DNA of 64,000 nt from Xanthobacteraceae bacterium. GTDB taxonomy: Bacteria; Pseudomonadota; Alphaproteobacteria; Rhizobiales; Xanthobacteraceae. The notes beneath the pieces were generated by a model, which had not been told where the DNA came from, did not search any database, and worked only from the letters and a program-made list of their open reading frames with translations. Of this stretch, positions 38,628 to 47,110 are shown in pieces. Position numbers and translations under genes: made by a program. The stretch spans positions 1 through 64,000 of the forward strand of contig JAMLIK010000001.1 in the NCBI GenBank assembly GCA_023954195.1. Direction: 5' to 3'. Each line of letters opens with the position of its first letter. Positions within the stretch are counted from its first letter, which is position 1.

Positions 38628-39470
38628 CTACCGCGTCGCCGCTTCCTTCACTTCCTTTTCGAGCGCGCAGTCCGGGGTCGGATTGTTCGCCAGCGCCGCC
38701 TGCACTTCCTTTTGCGCCGCGCCGAACTGCGCCTTGAAGTCGGCGTTGGTGTGAAGTTGCGCCACCACCGCGGCGGCGACCACGCGGCCGGCATTGACGT
38801 CGCTCTGCCAGTGCATGCCGCAGACGATGCGGTTCTGGCCGAACTGATAGCCGCGCTGAATGATGGCGTCGGCCTTGTCGGGCACCATTTCCGTGAGGAT
38901 CAGCGCCCATGCCCAGCCATAGGCCGAATGCCCGGACGGATAGGAGCCGTCCTTGCGCAGTTTTTCCTGGTCCTTCGGGTAGCAGGTGTCGTTGTCGTGG
39001 GCGGCGACGAAGGGGCGGGTCCGGTTGTAATGGGTTTTCGCCTTGTAGGTGGCGAGTCCGGCATCGACCAGCGTACGCCGGAGCAGCATGTTGAGATGCG
39101 GCGTGGCGGTGGGCGAGATGGTGATGCCGAGCGTGCAGGCGAAGACGTCGACCGATTCCGGCGAGGTGTAATCGGCGTCGCGCGCGGCGAGTTTCCAGCG
39201 CGGTGACTTGCGGAGCGGGAGCACGGCGCGCCGGGCGGCGTCGTCGCTGGCTTGCGCTTCGGATCCCGCTTCGGGCGGCGGCGGCAGCAACGCCAGGCTG
39301 TCGATCACCTTGTCGCGGGGAATATAGCCGGCCGGCACGCCGGGCCGCAGTTGCGGCACTTCATCCGGATTGGTGGGCGGCAGCGATTGGGCGCTCGCCG
39401 CCGAAGCGAAGGCGATCGCCGCGCCGAGCACGAGGCCGAATTTGAGGTGTGTGGTGAGGCGGCGTGGCAT
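38628..39470 (-). CDS. Class A acid phosphatase (PAP2 superfamily)
   Basis: A 280-residue secreted phosphatase. A signal peptide ends near SAASAQS. The PAP2 triad of motifs is complete: KTHYNRTRP (about 145-153), PSGHS (about 178-182) and RIVCGMHWQSD (His about 220, Asp about 224). These match class A bacterial non-specific acid phosphatases of the periplasm. AGGATCGACG precedes the ATG. It is convergent with the VOC gene. Confidence 0.9.
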   Translation of the reverse strand: MPRRLTTHLKFGLVLGAAIAFASAASAQSLPPTNPDEVPQLRPGVPAGYIPRDKVIDSLALLPPPPEAGSEAQASDDAARRAVLPLRKSPRWKLAARDADYTSPESVDVFACTLGITISPTATPHLNMLLRRTLVDAGLATYKAKTHYNRTRPFVAAHDNDTCYPKDQEKLRKDGSYPSGHSAYGWAWALILTEMVPDKADAIIQRGYQFGQNRIVCGMHWQSDVNAGRVVAAAVVAQLHTNADFKAQFGAAQKEVQAALANNPTPDCALEKEVKEAATR

Positions 39471-39646
39471 CGTCGATCCTCCGGAATGTCGCGCTGTTAT
39501 CACTTGGCCGCGCGGCCGTCCCGATTGGACAGGCCCGCGCGGCCATTGCCGCTCATGATGAGACAAGAGCGTCGCGCGATGCAACAGGAAAGGCTGGCCT
39601 GATTTCACCCCGCCCGCGTCGGGCGGGAGGCGACGGTTGGCGCCGG

Positions 39647-40252
39647 CTACAGCCGCCGCGCGACGGCGGGCGTCAACTGCTTGTCGGCTTCGGGCACCTT
39701 CGCGGCGGCGGCGCGCAGTTTCGGCAGGATGTCCTCGACCCGTTCGGCCTTGAGGATGTCCACGGTCAGCGTCGGGCGGATGAAGGCCGTGGCGCGCATG
39801 TGATCGATCAACGCCACCAGCGGCTCCCAGAAGCCGTCGACGTTGGCGAGCAGGATCGGCTTTGAGTGGCGGCCGAGCTGTTGCCAGGTCAGTTGCTCCA
39901 CCAGTTCCTCCAGCGTGCCGATGCCGCCGGGCAGGGCGACGAACGCGTCGGAGCGCTCGAACATCAGCCGCTTGCGCTCGTGCATGTCGCGGGTGACGAT
40001 CATCTCCTGGGCGCCGGTCAGGGCATGTTCCCGCTTCACCAGAAAATCCGGAATGATGCCGGTGACGCGGCCGCCGTGCGCCAGCACAGCCGTCGCGACC
40101 GCGCCCATCAGGCCGATCGAGCCGCCGCCGTAGACCAGGCCGATACGGTGTTCCGCGAGCGTCTTGCCGAACGCGGTGGCCGCCTCGATGAATTGGGGAT
40201 TGGCGCCGGGGCCGGAGCCGCAATAGACGCAAACGGTTTTGATGTCGGACAT
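39647..40252 (-). CDS. LOG-family protein (TIGR00730)
   Basis: A 201-residue Rossmann-fold protein of the LOG/lysine-decarboxylase-like family. The signature is ALPGGIGTLEE (about residues 106-116), with YGGGSIGLMG and DMHERKRLM completing the nucleotide site. Characterised relatives release cytokinin bases or hydrolyse AMP-type nucleotides (phosphoribohydrolase). In a plant-associated relative this could make cytokinins; that is inference. It is divergent from the ABC exporter gene. Confidence 0.9.
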   Translation of the reverse strand: MSDIKTVCVYCGSGPGANPQFIEAATAFGKTLAEHRIGLVYGGGSIGLMGAVATAVLAHGGRVTGIIPDFLVKREHALTGAQEMIVTRDMHERKRLMFERSDAFVALPGGIGTLEELVEQLTWQQLGRHSKPILLANVDGFWEPLVALIDHMRATAFIRPTLTVDILKAERVEDILPKLRAAAAKVPEADKQLTPAVARRL

Positions 40253-40417
40253 GCCACTGATGTGGCATCGGCCGGTGACAGGGTCAAGACAGGGGAAAAT
40301 CGCGCGCGGGGGCCGCGTCAGGCGATTTTGGCCATAAAAGAAATCGTCCGGCGAGGGTGCGGCAGGCCCGCAAACGCTCTATATGACACCCCGATCGCGA
40401 ACTCTTGTGACAAGCGG

Positions 40418-40439
40418 CGGCGGCATCGGGCTGCCGCCG
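40418..40439 (+). promoter_or_regulatory. Leader hairpin before the Atm1-type exporter
   Basis: CGGCGGCA, loop TCGGGC, and TGCCGCCG form a perfect 8-base-pair stem that ends 18 bases before the start codon, followed by TTTGCG. It may shape the ribosome-binding region or act as a weak terminator. TTGTGA lies just upstream at about 40406. Confidence 0.3.
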
Positions 40440-40457
40440 TTTGCGTCAGGCGGATGA

Positions 40458-42434
40458 ATGGTTTCCACCCGTAATCACCACTCCGGGGCCGAGCCGGCGG
40501 CGGCGGACGCGCTCGCGCAGGCCTCGCTGACGCGGACCCTCATCAACCTCTGGCCGCATATCTGGCCGGGGGACCGGATCGATCTGAAATGGCGCGTGGC
40601 GGGATCGCTGGTGCTGCTGGTGCTGGCCAAGCTCGCCACGCTGTCGGTGCCGTTCACCTTCAAATGGGCGATCGACGCGCTGACCGGGGCCGACACCGCG
40701 CCGGTTGCGCCCTCGAACTGGCTGTTGTGGCTGGTCGCCTCGCCGCTGTTGATGACCGCGGCCTACGGCGCCGGGCGCGTGCTGATGGCGCTGCTGACCC
40801 AATGGCGCGACGGCATCTTCGCCAAGGTGGCGATGCACGCGGTGCGGCGGCTGGCTTACCTGACCTTCGTGCACATGCACGAATTGTCGCTGCGCTTTCA
40901 TCTCGAACGCCGCACCGGCGGGCTGACGCGGGTGCTGGAGCGCGGCCGCCTCGGCATCGAGGTCATCGTCCGCATGGTGATCCTGCAACTGGTGCCGACG
41001 CTGGTCGAGGTGGCGCTGTTGACCGCGGTGCTGCTGTGGCAGTTCGACTGGCGCTATGTCGCGGTCACGCTGCTCACCGTGCTGATCTACATGTGGTTCA
41101 CCTATGTCGCGACCGAGTGGCGCATCGACATTCGCCGCCGCATGAACGACTCCGACACCGAGGCCAATACCAAGGCCATCGATTCCCTGCTCAACTACGA
41201 GACGGTGAAGTATTTCGGCGCCGAGGCGCGCGAGGCCGCGCGCTACGACCGCTCGATGGAGCGCTACGAGCGCGCCAGCGTCAAGACCTATACGTCGCTG
41301 GCGCTGCTCAATATCGGGCAGGCCGTCATTTTCACCGCCGGCCTGACGGCGACGATGCTGATGTGCGCCACAGGCGTGCGCAACGGCACCAACACCGTCG
41401 GCGATTTCGTCATGGTCAACGCCATGATGATCCAGCTCTATCAGCCGCTGAACTTCATGGGCATGGTCTATCGCGAGATCAAGCAGGCGGTGATCGACAT
41501 CGAGAAGATGTTCGGCATGCTGGCGCGCGATCCCGAAGTGAAGGACCTGCCGGGCGCGAAGGCGCTTGTGGTTCCGGCCGGCGGCGTCCGCTTCGACGAC
41601 GTGCATTTCGCCTATGATCCGGAGCGTCCGATCCTGCAAGGGCTGAGCTTCGAGGTGCCGGCCGGCAAGACCGTGGCGATCGTCGGCCCGTCCGGTGCGG
41701 GCAAGTCGACGCTATCGCGGCTGCTGTTCCGGCTCTACGAGGTCTCCGGCGGCCGCATCCTGATCGACGGGCAGGACATCCGCGCGGTGACGCAAGCCTC
41801 GCTGCGCGGAGCCATCGGCATGGTGCCGCAGGACACCGTGCTGTTCAACGACACCATCCGCTACAACATCCGCTACGGCCGCTGGGAGGCGACCGACGCC
41901 GAGGTCGAGGAGGCGGCGAAGCTGGCGCAGATCGATGCGTTCATCCGCCGCTCGCCGCAGGGCTACGACACCGAGGTCGGCGAGCGTGGCCTCAAACTCT
42001 CCGGTGGCGAGAAGCAGCGCGTGGCGATCGCCCGCACCATTCTGAAGGCGCCGCCGATCCTGGTGCTGGACGAGGCCACCTCGGCGCTCGACAGTCACAC
42101 CGAGCAGGAAATCCAGGACGCGCTGGAGCGGGTGTCGCGGGGCCGCACCTCGCTGGTGATCGCGCACCGCCTCTCCACCATCGTCGGCGCCGACGAGATC
42201 ATCGTGCTGGATCGCGGCCGCATCGTCGAGCGGGGCAGGCACGCCGAGTTGCTGGGAACGGGCGGGCTCTACGCCAGCATGTGGAACCGGCAGCGCGAGG
42301 CGGACGCCGCGCGCGAGCGGCTGGCGCAGGTCGCCGACGCCGATGGCGACGCGCCGAACCGCCGGCCGCCAGCCTCGGCCGATGCCGATGACGACGACGA
42401 GGGCGACGATGTGGTCACGGCGGCTGCGGAATGA
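40458..42434 (+). CDS. Atm1-type ABC exporter
   Basis: A 658-residue half-transporter with an N-terminal six-helix membrane domain (residues about 45-330) and a C-terminal ATPase. Walker A is VGPSGAGKST near 409-418, the signature is LSGGEKQRV near 513, and Walker B is ILVLDEATSA. The core LLNYETVKYFGAEAREAARY is typical of the Atm1/HMT1 family, which exports glutathione-linked sulfur or metal compounds. The tail is acidic (DADDDDEGDD). It lies upstream of psd in the same direction, about 60 bases away. Confidence 0.92.
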   Translation: MVSTRNHHSGAEPAAADALAQASLTRTLINLWPHIWPGDRIDLKWRVAGSLVLLVLAKLATLSVPFTFKWAIDALTGADTAPVAPSNWLLWLVASPLLMTAAYGAGRVLMALLTQWRDGIFAKVAMHAVRRLAYLTFVHMHELSLRFHLERRTGGLTRVLERGRLGIEVIVRMVILQLVPTLVEVALLTAVLLWQFDWRYVAVTLLTVLIYMWFTYVATEWRIDIRRRMNDSDTEANTKAIDSLLNYETVKYFGAEAREAARYDRSMERYERASVKTYTSLALLNIGQAVIFTAGLTATMLMCATGVRNGTNTVGDFVMVNAMMIQLYQPLNFMGMVYREIKQAVIDIEKMFGMLARDPEVKDLPGAKALVVPAGGVRFDDVHFAYDPERPILQGLSFEVPAGKTVAIVGPSGAGKSTLSRLLFRLYEVSGGRILIDGQDIRAVTQASLRGAIGMVPQDTVLFNDTIRYNIRYGRWEATDAEVEEAAKLAQIDAFIRRSPQGYDTEVGERGLKLSGGEKQRVAIARTILKAPPILVLDEATSALDSHTEQEIQDALERVSRGRTSLVIAHRLSTIVGADEIIVLDRGRIVERGRHAELLGTGGLYASMWNRQREADAARERLAQVADADGDAPNRRPPASADADDDDEGDDVVTAAAE

Positions 42435-42495
42435 CCGCGCCGCGTGATATGGTCCCTTTAAGCGAAACGGATTCGAGAAAGCCCGAGAAAAGCTG

Positions 42496-43194
42496 ATGTC
42501 GATTGCCCATTCCATCCGCGCGCAGATCCCGCCGATCCATCCGGAAGGCTATCCCTTCATCGGCGGCTTCGCGCTCGCGAGCCTGATCCTGTTCTGGATC
42601 TGGACGCCGCTCGGCTGGCTCGGAACCCTGCTGACGATCTGGTGCGCGCTGTTCTTCCGCGATCCGGTGCGGGTGACGCCGGTGCGGGAAGGGCTGGTGG
42701 TGTCGCCGGCCGACGGCCGGGTCTCGATGGTCGCCCCCGCGGTGCCGCCCGCCGAACTCGGGCTCGGCAACCTGCCGCTGTTGCGGGTGTCGATCTTCAT
42801 GAGCGTTTTCAACTGCCATGTGAACCGCGCGCCGGTGGCCGGGCGGGTCGATCGCATCGCCTATCGGCCGGGCAAGTTCATCAACGCCGAACTCGACAAG
42901 GCCAGCGAGGACAACGAGCGCAACGGGCTGGTGATCTCGACGCCGTCCGGCCGCATCGGCGTGGTGCAGATCGCCGGGCTGGTGGCGCGGCGGATCGTGT
43001 CGTTCGTCCGCGAGGGCCAGCTGCTGGGCGCCGGCGAGCGGTTCGGCCTGATCCGCTTCGGTTCGCGGCTCGACGTCTACCTGCCGGACGGCGCCCGCGT
43101 GCTGGTCGCGGTGGGGCAGACGGCGGTGGCCGGCGAAACCGTGCTGGCCGACCTGCTGCCGAACACCGGCGAGGCGACCTTCCGTAGCCACTGA
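42496..43194 (+). CDS. psd: Phosphatidylserine decarboxylase proenzyme
   Basis: A 232-residue small-type decarboxylase that makes phosphatidylethanolamine at the inner membrane. An N-terminal membrane segment precedes the domain containing [13 protein letters not shown]. The self-cleavage site is the GS in IRFGSRLD near residue 187, where the Ser becomes the pyruvoyl group. It stands 58 bases before pssA, which makes its substrate, so the two probably form an operon. Confidence 0.94.
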   Translation: MSIAHSIRAQIPPIHPEGYPFIGGFALASLILFWIWTPLGWLGTLLTIWCALFFRDPVRVTPVREGLVVSPADGRVSMVAPAVPPAELGLGNLPLLRVSIFMSVFNCHVNRAPVAGRVDRIAYRPGKFINAELDKASEDNERNGLVISTPSGRIGVVQIAGLVARRIVSFVREGQLLGAGERFGLIRFGSRLDVYLPDGARVLVAVGQTAVAGETVLADLLPNTGEATFRSH

Positions 43195-43252
43195 GAGGGC
43201 GTGACGCGACAGGCGCATGGCGGAAGCCGCGCGCGGTTGCTATATTGGGGCC

Positions 43253-44137
43253 ATGCGGACGCCGAACGATCATGACTATCCCGAACTGCGGCGCCGGCGT
43301 TTCCGGCCGGTCCCGGTGCGGATGCTGGTGCCCAACGTCATCACCCTGCTGGCGATCTGCGCCGGCCTCACCGCCATCCGGCTCGCCACCGAGGGGCGGA
43401 TGGAACTGGCGGTGGCCGCCATCGTCTTCGCCGCCGTGCTGGACGGCGTCGACGGCCGCGTCGCCCGCCTGATTAAGGGGCAGTCGCGGTTCGGCGCCGA
43501 ACTCGACAGCCTTGCCGACTTCGTCAATTTCGGCGTCGCGCCGGGCCTGATCCTGTATTTCTGGCAATTGCACGACATCCACAATGTCGGCTGGATCGCC
43601 GCGATGATTTTCGCCATCAGCGGCGGCCTGCGGCTGGCGCGCTTCAACGCGGCGATCGACGAGCCCGCCAAATATCCGTTCGCCGGCAATTTCTTCACCG
43701 GCGTGCCGGCGCCCGCCGGCGCGCTGACGGTGCTGCTGCCGGTCTATCTCGGCTTTCTCGACGTGCCTCAGCCGCCAGCGACCCTGACGGCGTTCTATAC
43801 GGTGTCGGTCGCATTCCTGATGGTATCGCGGCTTCCGGTGTTTTCCGGCAAGTCGATGCGATGGCGCGTGCCGCCTGAGATGGTGCTGCCGGCCTTCGTC
43901 GCGGCGGTGTTGTTCGTGGCGCTCTTGATCGCCTATCCGTGGCAGATCCTGTCGGTCGGGTCGGTGGTCTACCTGTTCAGCCTGCCGCTGGGCTGGAAGT
44001 CCTATCGCGATCAGGAACGCGCCTTCGTCAACCGCGTCGGGACCGCGAACGAAGCAAAGGCCGCCCCGGCGGTCGAAGGATTTTCGCCGCCGGATATCCA
44101 TACGAGTGAAAACGATCGGCCGACGCACTTGAACTGA
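43253..44137 (+). CDS. pssA: CDP-diacylglycerol-serine O-phosphatidyltransferase
   Basis: A 294-residue membrane enzyme with about seven helices. The CDP-alcohol phosphotransferase motif DG-x2-GR-AR...G-x3-D-x3-D is complete in DGVDGRVARL and FGAELDSLAD (about residues 64-89). It makes phosphatidylserine for the neighbouring psd product. I prefer the ATG at 43253, with GGGG just upstream; an ATG twelve codons earlier is possible. Confidence 0.93.
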   Translation: MRTPNDHDYPELRRRRFRPVPVRMLVPNVITLLAICAGLTAIRLATEGRMELAVAAIVFAAVLDGVDGRVARLIKGQSRFGAELDSLADFVNFGVAPGLILYFWQLHDIHNVGWIAAMIFAISGGLRLARFNAAIDEPAKYPFAGNFFTGVPAPAGALTVLLPVYLGFLDVPQPPATLTAFYTVSVAFLMVSRLPVFSGKSMRWRVPPEMVLPAFVAAVLFVALLIAYPWQILSVGSVVYLFSLPLGWKSYRDQERAFVNRVGTANEAKAAPAVEGFSPPDIHTSENDRPTHLN

Positions 44138-44177
44138 GATCGCGCGACGGTCATGGGAACAGGACGGAGAAGACGAC

Positions 44178-44897
44178 GTGACCGATCATGCCCATCAGCC
44201 GCTGCCCGCGGAGATTCTCTCGGCGCTGGCGGCCTACGACACCCCCACCATCTGCAACGCGATGGAAGTCGTCGCGCCGGGGCGGCGGCTGATCGGTTTC
44301 ACCACGCGGCCGCTGGTGTGCCCGTTCCCGGACTTGCCGCCGATCGTCGGCTATGCCCGCACCGCGACCATCCGCGCCATGGCGGCGTCCGGTCAATCGG
44401 CGGCCGAACAGCAGGCGCAACGGCTCGCCTATTACGACTATGTCGGGCAGGGTGAGGGGCCGCGCATCAGCGTCATTCAGGACATCGACGGCGCGGAAGC
44501 GGGTTTTGGCGCATTCTGGGGCGAGGTCAACAGCGCCGTGCACAAGGCGCTGGGCTGTCTCGGCGTCGTCACCGACGGCTCGATCCGCGACATCCCGCAA
44601 TGGGCGCCCGGCTTCCAGGCGCTGGCCGGCTCGATCGGCCCGTCCCACGCCCATGTCCACGTCACCGGTTTCGGCGCGGAGGTCCGCGTCGCCGGCATGA
44701 CGGTGCGTTCGGGCGATCTGATCCATGCCGACCGCCACGGCGCGGTGGTGATCCCGCGCGAGGTGGCGGCGCGGCTGCCGGACGCCGCCGAACTGTGCGG
44801 CCGGCGCGAGGAGCCGATCCTGGCGATCGCGCGCGACGCCGGCTTCACGCTGGACAAGCTGCGCGAGGCGCTCAATCGCTCATCGGAAATCCATTAG
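44178..44897 (+). CDS. RraA-family protein
   Basis: A 239-residue RraA/HMG-aldolase-like protein. Diagnostic segments are DTPTICNAME near the start, the active-site-like LGCLGVVTDGSIRDI, and the late GDLIHADRHGAVVIP. Relatives include the RNase E inhibitor RraA and class II pyruvate aldolases; the length and the DG-x-RD motif favour the aldolase-like group. The start is GTG, preceded by ACGGAGAAGACG. It stands alone after pssA. Confidence 0.85.
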   Translation: MTDHAHQPLPAEILSALAAYDTPTICNAMEVVAPGRRLIGFTTRPLVCPFPDLPPIVGYARTATIRAMAASGQSAAEQQAQRLAYYDYVGQGEGPRISVIQDIDGAEAGFGAFWGEVNSAVHKALGCLGVVTDGSIRDIPQWAPGFQALAGSIGPSHAHVHVTGFGAEVRVAGMTVRSGDLIHADRHGAVVIPREVAARLPDAAELCGRREEPILAIARDAGFTLDKLREALNRSSEIH

Positions 44898-45313
44898 CAG
44901 CTTACCGACGGAATCATCCGCCGTCATGCGCGGACTTGATCCGCGCATCCATCTTCTAAAAAATGATGTTCTAAAAAATGATGGATTGCCGGGTCGAGCC
45001 CGGCAATGACGTCTCGTAATGACGTCTCGTAGTGGGTCCGTGGAAACACGAAACTTCGTAGTGTTTTGAACTGGAATGCCGCGCGGTCGCGACATGGTTA
45101 CCACCGCGTTAACGACGCACGGGCTTGTTTGACCGGCGTTTTTCGCACGCCGTTCGAACCGGTGCGCCCCGGCGGCGGTGCCGTCCCGCCGCGAGCGGTT
45201 ACAAATGGACTTAACCTTTACGGGTCTTTAAGCGCGCGCCCGCTAGGGTCGGCGTCGGCTCGGAAGATGAGCGCCGCCTTGCGAGCGGCGGGGTGCGTGC
45301 GTCGGAGTTCTCC
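44898..45313. other. Spacer before motA with repeats and no gene
   Basis: No coding region is supported. The left part is a composite palindromic repeat (separate entry). The right part holds a CtrA-like sequence TTAC-N7-TTAAC at 45098-45113 and a second TTAAC at 45211-45215, then GC-rich DNA up to the motA ribosome site. It is expected to contain the motA promoter. Confidence 0.5.
44923..45030. repeat. Composite intergenic palindrome with internal tandem duplications
   Basis: Left arm 44923-44952 (GTCATGCGCGG...GCATCCAT) and right arm 44981-45010 (ATGGATTGCCGG...CAATGAC) pair at their outer and inner ends, and each holds its own stem around a GAxTTGATC-like or GTCGAGC loop. The loop contains TTCTAAAAAATGATG twice in tandem (44954-44983). 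The right end has AATGACGTCTCGT twice (45005-45030). Recent slippage or duplication is likely. Confidence 0.8.
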
Positions 45314-46087
45314 ATGGATATCACCACTGGCGTTGGCCTGGTTTTCGGCTCCATCGTCATCCTGCTGATGGTCTTCATGGGCGGCGATCTGCACATGTTC
45401 GTCAGCGAACACGCCATGATTATTATCTTCGGCGGCTCGATCGCGGCGACCCTGATCCGCTTCCCGCTCAGCGCCATTCTTCACGGCCTGCCGCTCGGGG
45501 CGAAATTCGCCTTCACCATGAGCCGGCTGTCGGCCCGCGATCTGGTCGACCAACTGGCGGAGATCGCGGAAGTCGCCCGCAAGCAGGGGCCGGTGGGGCT
45601 GGAAAAGATCGAGGCGGCCGATCCGTTCCTGGCCAAGGGCATCCGTTACGTCGCCGACGGCTACGACCTCGAATTCATCCGTGACAATCTGGAACGCGAT
45701 CGCGACAATTTCCTGATGCACCTCGACGAAGGCGGCAAAATCTATCGCGCCATCGGCGACTGCGCGCCGGCCTTCGGCATGATCGGCACGCTGATCGGCA
45801 TGGTGCAGATGTTCGCCAACATGACCGACCCCTCCAAGCTCGGACCGTTCATGGCGACGGCGCTCCTGGCGACGCTGTACGGCGCGCTGGTCGCCAACCT
45901 GTTCTGCCTGCCGATCGCCGACAAGCTGCACGGCAAGCTGTTGGACGAGGAGACCAACCGCACCCTGATTATCGACGGCATCCTGATGATCCGCGATTCC
46001 AAGAGCCCGACATTGGTGCGCGAAATGCTGCTCGCTTACCTGCCGGAAAAGCATCGTCATGAGGACGGCGAGCCCGTGCCGGCCTGA
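45314..46087 (+). CDS. motA: Flagellar motor stator protein MotA
   Basis: A 257-residue stator protein of the PomA/MotA type with four membrane helices: two at residues about 3-20 and 30-50, and two in the segment from APAFGMIGTLIGMVQMF to the end. A cytoplasmic loop of about 100 residues lies between them and contacts FliG. With MotB it conducts the ions that turn the flagellum. I chose the ATG at 45314; the frame extends seven codons upstream. MotB follows 26 bases later. Confidence 0.92.
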   Translation: MDITTGVGLVFGSIVILLMVFMGGDLHMFVSEHAMIIIFGGSIAATLIRFPLSAILHGLPLGAKFAFTMSRLSARDLVDQLAEIAEVARKQGPVGLEKIEAADPFLAKGIRYVADGYDLEFIRDNLERDRDNFLMHLDEGGKIYRAIGDCAPAFGMIGTLIGMVQMFANMTDPSKLGPFMATALLATLYGALVANLFCLPIADKLHGKLLDEETNRTLIIDGILMIRDSKSPTLVREMLLAYLPEKHRHEDGEPVPA

Positions 46088-46113
46088 CGCCAACCGGAAG
46101 CCGAGCGAACGTC

Positions 46114-46944
46114 ATGGCCAAGAAGAAGCGCGGCGATGCTCACGGCGGAGGTCACGGCTGGTTCGTGACCTTCGCTGATCTGATGGGCCTGATGATGAGC
46201 TTCTTCGTGATGCTGGTCGCGTTCTCCAACCAGGACCAGCAGAAGCTCAAGATCGTCGCCGGCTCGATGCGCGATGCCTTCGGCGTGCAGACCCAGGCGC
46301 GGTTCTCCGGCATGATCGAATCGGACGGCTTGCCGACGCGCCCGAAACTCAAGAACGTCGATCACATCTCGCCGGAGGAAGCCTCCAACACGCCGACGCC
46401 GAACGAGCACGACCGCGAACGCTCGCAGGGCGCGCGCCTTTCCAGCGATCGCGAGTTCGCGCTGGCCTCCGCCTCGTTGCGCCAGGCGTTGCAGGACATG
46501 CCGGAACTGACGGAAATCTCCCGGCACGTGATCTTCGAGGAAACCAAGCGGGGCCTGAATCTCGAAATCGTCGATCAGGACGGCCGCTCGATGTTCGCGG
46601 CGAATTCGAAGGTTCCTTACGAGCGGACCCGGCTGTTGCTGCAACGGCTCGCCGCGCCGCTGAAGGCGACGCCGCTGCGCCTGTCCATTGTCGGCCACAC
46701 CGCGTCGGGCGATGTGTCGGCGCGCGGCGATTATGACGCCTTCGATCTGTCGGCCGATCGCGCCAACGCGGTCCGGCAAATTCTCGAACGCGAGGGCTTG
46801 CCGGCGGGGCATATCTTCGCGGTGTCGGGCAAGGCCGACGGCGAGCCGCTGTTCCCGGACGATCCCTCGCTCGCCGCCAACCGCCGCGTGACGATCACGC
46901 TGATGCGCGAGGATCCGCCGCTGCCGCCCGGCCTCAAACCCTGA
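46114..46944 (+). CDS. motB: Flagellar motor stator protein MotB
   Basis: A 276-residue stator subunit. One N-terminal helix (TFADLMGLMMSFFVMLVAFS) carries the ion-binding Asp at residue 22. The C-terminal OmpA-like domain binds peptidoglycan (LSIVGHTASGD, DLSADRANAVRQIL, NRRVTITL). It pairs with MotA just upstream. No other flagellar genes are in the window, so this is an isolated stator pair, perhaps one of two in the genome. Confidence 0.92.
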   Translation: MAKKKRGDAHGGGHGWFVTFADLMGLMMSFFVMLVAFSNQDQQKLKIVAGSMRDAFGVQTQARFSGMIESDGLPTRPKLKNVDHISPEEASNTPTPNEHDRERSQGARLSSDREFALASASLRQALQDMPELTEISRHVIFEETKRGLNLEIVDQDGRSMFAANSKVPYERTRLLLQRLAAPLKATPLRLSIVGHTASGDVSARGDYDAFDLSADRANAVRQILEREGLPAGHIFAVSGKADGEPLFPDDPSLAANRRVTITLMREDPPLPPGLKP

Positions 46945-47110
46945 GGTCCGACCCCGGCCGAGCGGCTGTCAACTCCTTTTTTAGCGCACGCCTTTGAGAT
47001 AATCTCGCGCCGCGGTCGAAACCGAGCCGATGACCGCCGGTGACTTGACGCCGCCCGCCGCGTGCTGCATTTGCCCGGACCTCCGCAACCGATCGAGCGT
47101 TTTCCTAATC

